The notes under the pieces were generated by a model that did not search any database, was not told the origin of the DNA, and saw only the letters and a list, made by a program, of their open reading frames with translations. The translations under genes and the position numbers were made by a program. Positions 6,398 through 7,705 of a stretch of DNA of 7,705 bases are shown here, one piece after another (within the stretch, counting starts at the first letter, position 1; the number at the start of each line of letters is the position of its first letter). Source of the DNA: Paracoccaceae bacterium (GTDB lineage: Bacteria > Pseudomonadota > Alphaproteobacteria > Rhodobacterales > Rhodobacteraceae). Location of the stretch: the NCBI GenBank assembly GCA_015487335.1, contig WFPZ01000051.1, positions 1-7,705 of the forward strand, read 5' to 3'.

Positions 6398-7123
6398 ATG
6401 CAGGAACAGCAACATCATATCGCCACCGCCTTCGACCGCGATCTGGAGAAGATCCAGGCGCTGATCATGAAGATGGGCGGGCTGGTGGAGGTGGCCATCC
6501 AGCAGGCGGCCCGCTCGCTTGAGGAGCGCGACGTGGAACTGGCCGAGAAGGTGCGCGCCGCCGACAGGGAAATCGACGCGCTGGAGGAACAGATCAACCA
6601 GGAGGCCGCCCGGGTGATCGCGATCCGCGCGCCCACGGCCTCGGATCTGCGCACGGTGCTGTCGGTGATGAAGATCGCCGCCAACCTCGAGCGCTGCGGC
6701 GACTATGCCAAGAACCTGGCCAAGCGCACCTCGGTTCTGGTTCAGGCGCCGCCGGTGGGGGGCACGGCCAGATCGGTGCGGCGGCTGGCGCAGGAGGTGG
6801 AGCGGATGCTCAAGGACGTGCTCGACGCCTTCGTGCGCCGCGACGTGGAGCTGGCCGAGGAGGTCCGCCTGCGCGACCAGGAGGTGGACCAGATGTACAA
6901 TGCCCTGTTTCGCGAATTCCTCACCCACATGATGGAAGATCCGCGCAACATCACCCCCTGCATGCACCTGCATTTCATTGCCAAGAACATCGAGCGCACC
7001 GGAGATCACATCACCAACATCGCCGAACAGGTGATCTACATGGTCACCGGCGAGATCCCCGACGAGGCCCGCCCCAAGGGCGACCGTACGCCCTATGCAG
7101 GCAGCGAAGAGGTGAGGGGGTAG
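6398..7123 (+). CDS. phoU: Phosphate signalling protein PhoU
   Basis: This 241-residue cytoplasmic protein, the same length as E. coli PhoU, damps the Pho response and Pst uptake by linking the transporter to PhoR. It consists of two repeats of a three-helix bundle. Corresponding positions are visible as RDVELAEKVRAADREID (44-60) and RDVELAEEVRLRDQEVD (148-164). The two metal-binding E/D signatures are NLERCGDYAKN (96-106) and NIERTGDHITN (197-207). ATG 6398 follows a clear Shine-Dalgarno (GGGGAGAG, 6383-6390). The same frame stays open upstream through pstB, but that part is only a shadow. It has no signal peptide or membrane segment. It is 14 bases after pstB and 4 bases before phoB, so it is surely in the same transcript. 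Confidence 0.95.
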   Translation: MQEQQHHIATAFDRDLEKIQALIMKMGGLVEVAIQQAARSLEERDVELAEKVRAADREIDALEEQINQEAARVIAIRAPTASDLRTVLSVMKIAANLERCGDYAKNLAKRTSVLVQAPPVGGTARSVRRLAQEVERMLKDVLDAFVRRDVELAEEVRLRDQEVDQMYNALFREFLTHMMEDPRNITPCMHLHFIAKNIERTGDHITNIAEQVIYMVTGEIPDEARPKGDRTPYAGSEEVRG

Positions 7124-7127
7124 GGCG

Positions 7128-7705
7128 ATGCCCGGGCGGCCGAGAATCCTGCTGGTGGAGGACGAGGCGGCGCAGCGCGAGATCCTGGCCTACAACCTCG
7201 GCGCCGAGGGCTATGCGGTGGAACAGGCCGCCACCGGCGACGAGGCGCTGCTGATGGTGCGCGAATCGCCGCCCGACGTGGTGGTGCTCGACTGGATGCT
7301 GCCCGGCGTTTCGGGCATCGAGATCTGCCGCCAGCTCAAGGCGCGCCGCGAAACCCGGTCCATCCCCGTGATCATGCTCTCGGCGCGCTCGGAAGAGGGC
7401 GACCGGGTGAGGGGGCTGGAGACCGGAGCCGACGACTATGTGGTCAAGCCCTATTCGGTGGCCGAGCTGCTGGCGCGGGTGCGCAGCCAGCTGCGCCGCA
7501 TCCGCCCGGCCGCGGCCGGCGCGCGGCTGGAGTACGAGGACATCGTGCTCGACCCGGAAAGCCACAAGGTCTGGCGCGGGGGCAGGGAGGTGAAGCTGGG
7601 GCCGACCGAGTTCCGCCTGCTGACCACCTTCATGGAAAAGCCGGGCCGGGTGTGGAGCCGCGAGCAGCTGCTCGACCGGGTCTGGGGGCGCGACATCTAC
7701 GTGGA
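7128..7705 (+). CDS. phoB: Phosphate regulon response regulator PhoB (C-terminus cut by window end)
   Basis: This OmpR/PhoB-type transcription factor is activated by PhoR and binds Pho boxes. ATG 7128 has GAGGGGG 7 bases upstream and starts 4 bases after the phoU stop. 192 codons are visible; E. coli PhoB has 229 residues, so about 37 are missing, including the end of the DNA-recognition helix and the C-terminal wing. The receiver domain (4-122) has the acidic pair Glu11/Asp12, phosphorylation site Asp55 in VVVLDWMLPG, Ser85 in VIMLSAR, and Lys107 in VVKPYS. The DNA-binding domain starts near residue 133, with LGPTEFRLLTTFMEKPGRVW (157-176) and SREQLLDRVWGRDIYV (177-192) typical of PhoB. Its place at the end of an operon with a Pho box implies positive autoregulation. 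Confidence 0.95.
   Translation, partial: MPGRPRILLVEDEAAQREILAYNLGAEGYAVEQAATGDEALLMVRESPPDVVVLDWMLPGVSGIEICRQLKARRETRSIPVIMLSARSEEGDRVRGLETGADDYVVKPYSVAELLARVRSQLRRIRPAAAGARLEYEDIVLDPESHKVWRGGREVKLGPTEFRLLTTFMEKPGRVWSREQLLDRVWGRDIYV

Overview
This window is a high-GC stretch of alphaproteobacterial chromosome, most likely from the Rhodobacteraceae (Rhodobacter/Paracoccus-like). The evidence is the strong G/C bias at third codon positions, the gene order phoR / pstS-pstC-pstA-pstB-phoU-phoB, the long PstC and PstA variants, and a 'CTCCGGCGGGGATATTT' type intergenic motif after phoR that I associate with this family. No mobile element, CRISPR array, rRNA or tRNA was seen.

Layout. Positions 1-377 (minus strand) carry the N-terminal 125 codons of an unrecognised protein whose 3' end lies outside the window. 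A 186-base divergent intergenic region (378-563) holds an AT-rich patch with three TGCAA-type sites. Then follow phoR (564-1604), a likely terminator (1612-1635), and a tandem Pho box (1662-1701). The six-gene set pstS (1776-2831), pstC (2904-4280), pstA (4273-5574), pstB (5568-6383), phoU (6398-7123) and phoB (7128 to the window end, cut about 37 codons short) all run on the plus strand. A strong hairpin sits between pstS and pstC. From pstC to phoB the genes overlap or are separated by at most 14 bases.

Together the genes make a high-affinity phosphate uptake and signalling unit. PstS binds phosphate in the periplasm, PstC and PstA form the membrane channel, and PstB supplies ATP hydrolysis. 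PhoU links transport state to the kinase PhoR, and PhoR phosphorylates PhoB, which should bind the Pho box in front of pstS. phoB is last in the operon it is expected to activate, whereas phoR stands alone upstream with no visible Pho box.

I do not see a new biological system here. The points most worth a second look are a PhoR with no membrane segment, the four-unit 11-bp Pho-box array, the pstS/pstC hairpin, the TGCAA palindrome cluster, and the unknown divergent gene.
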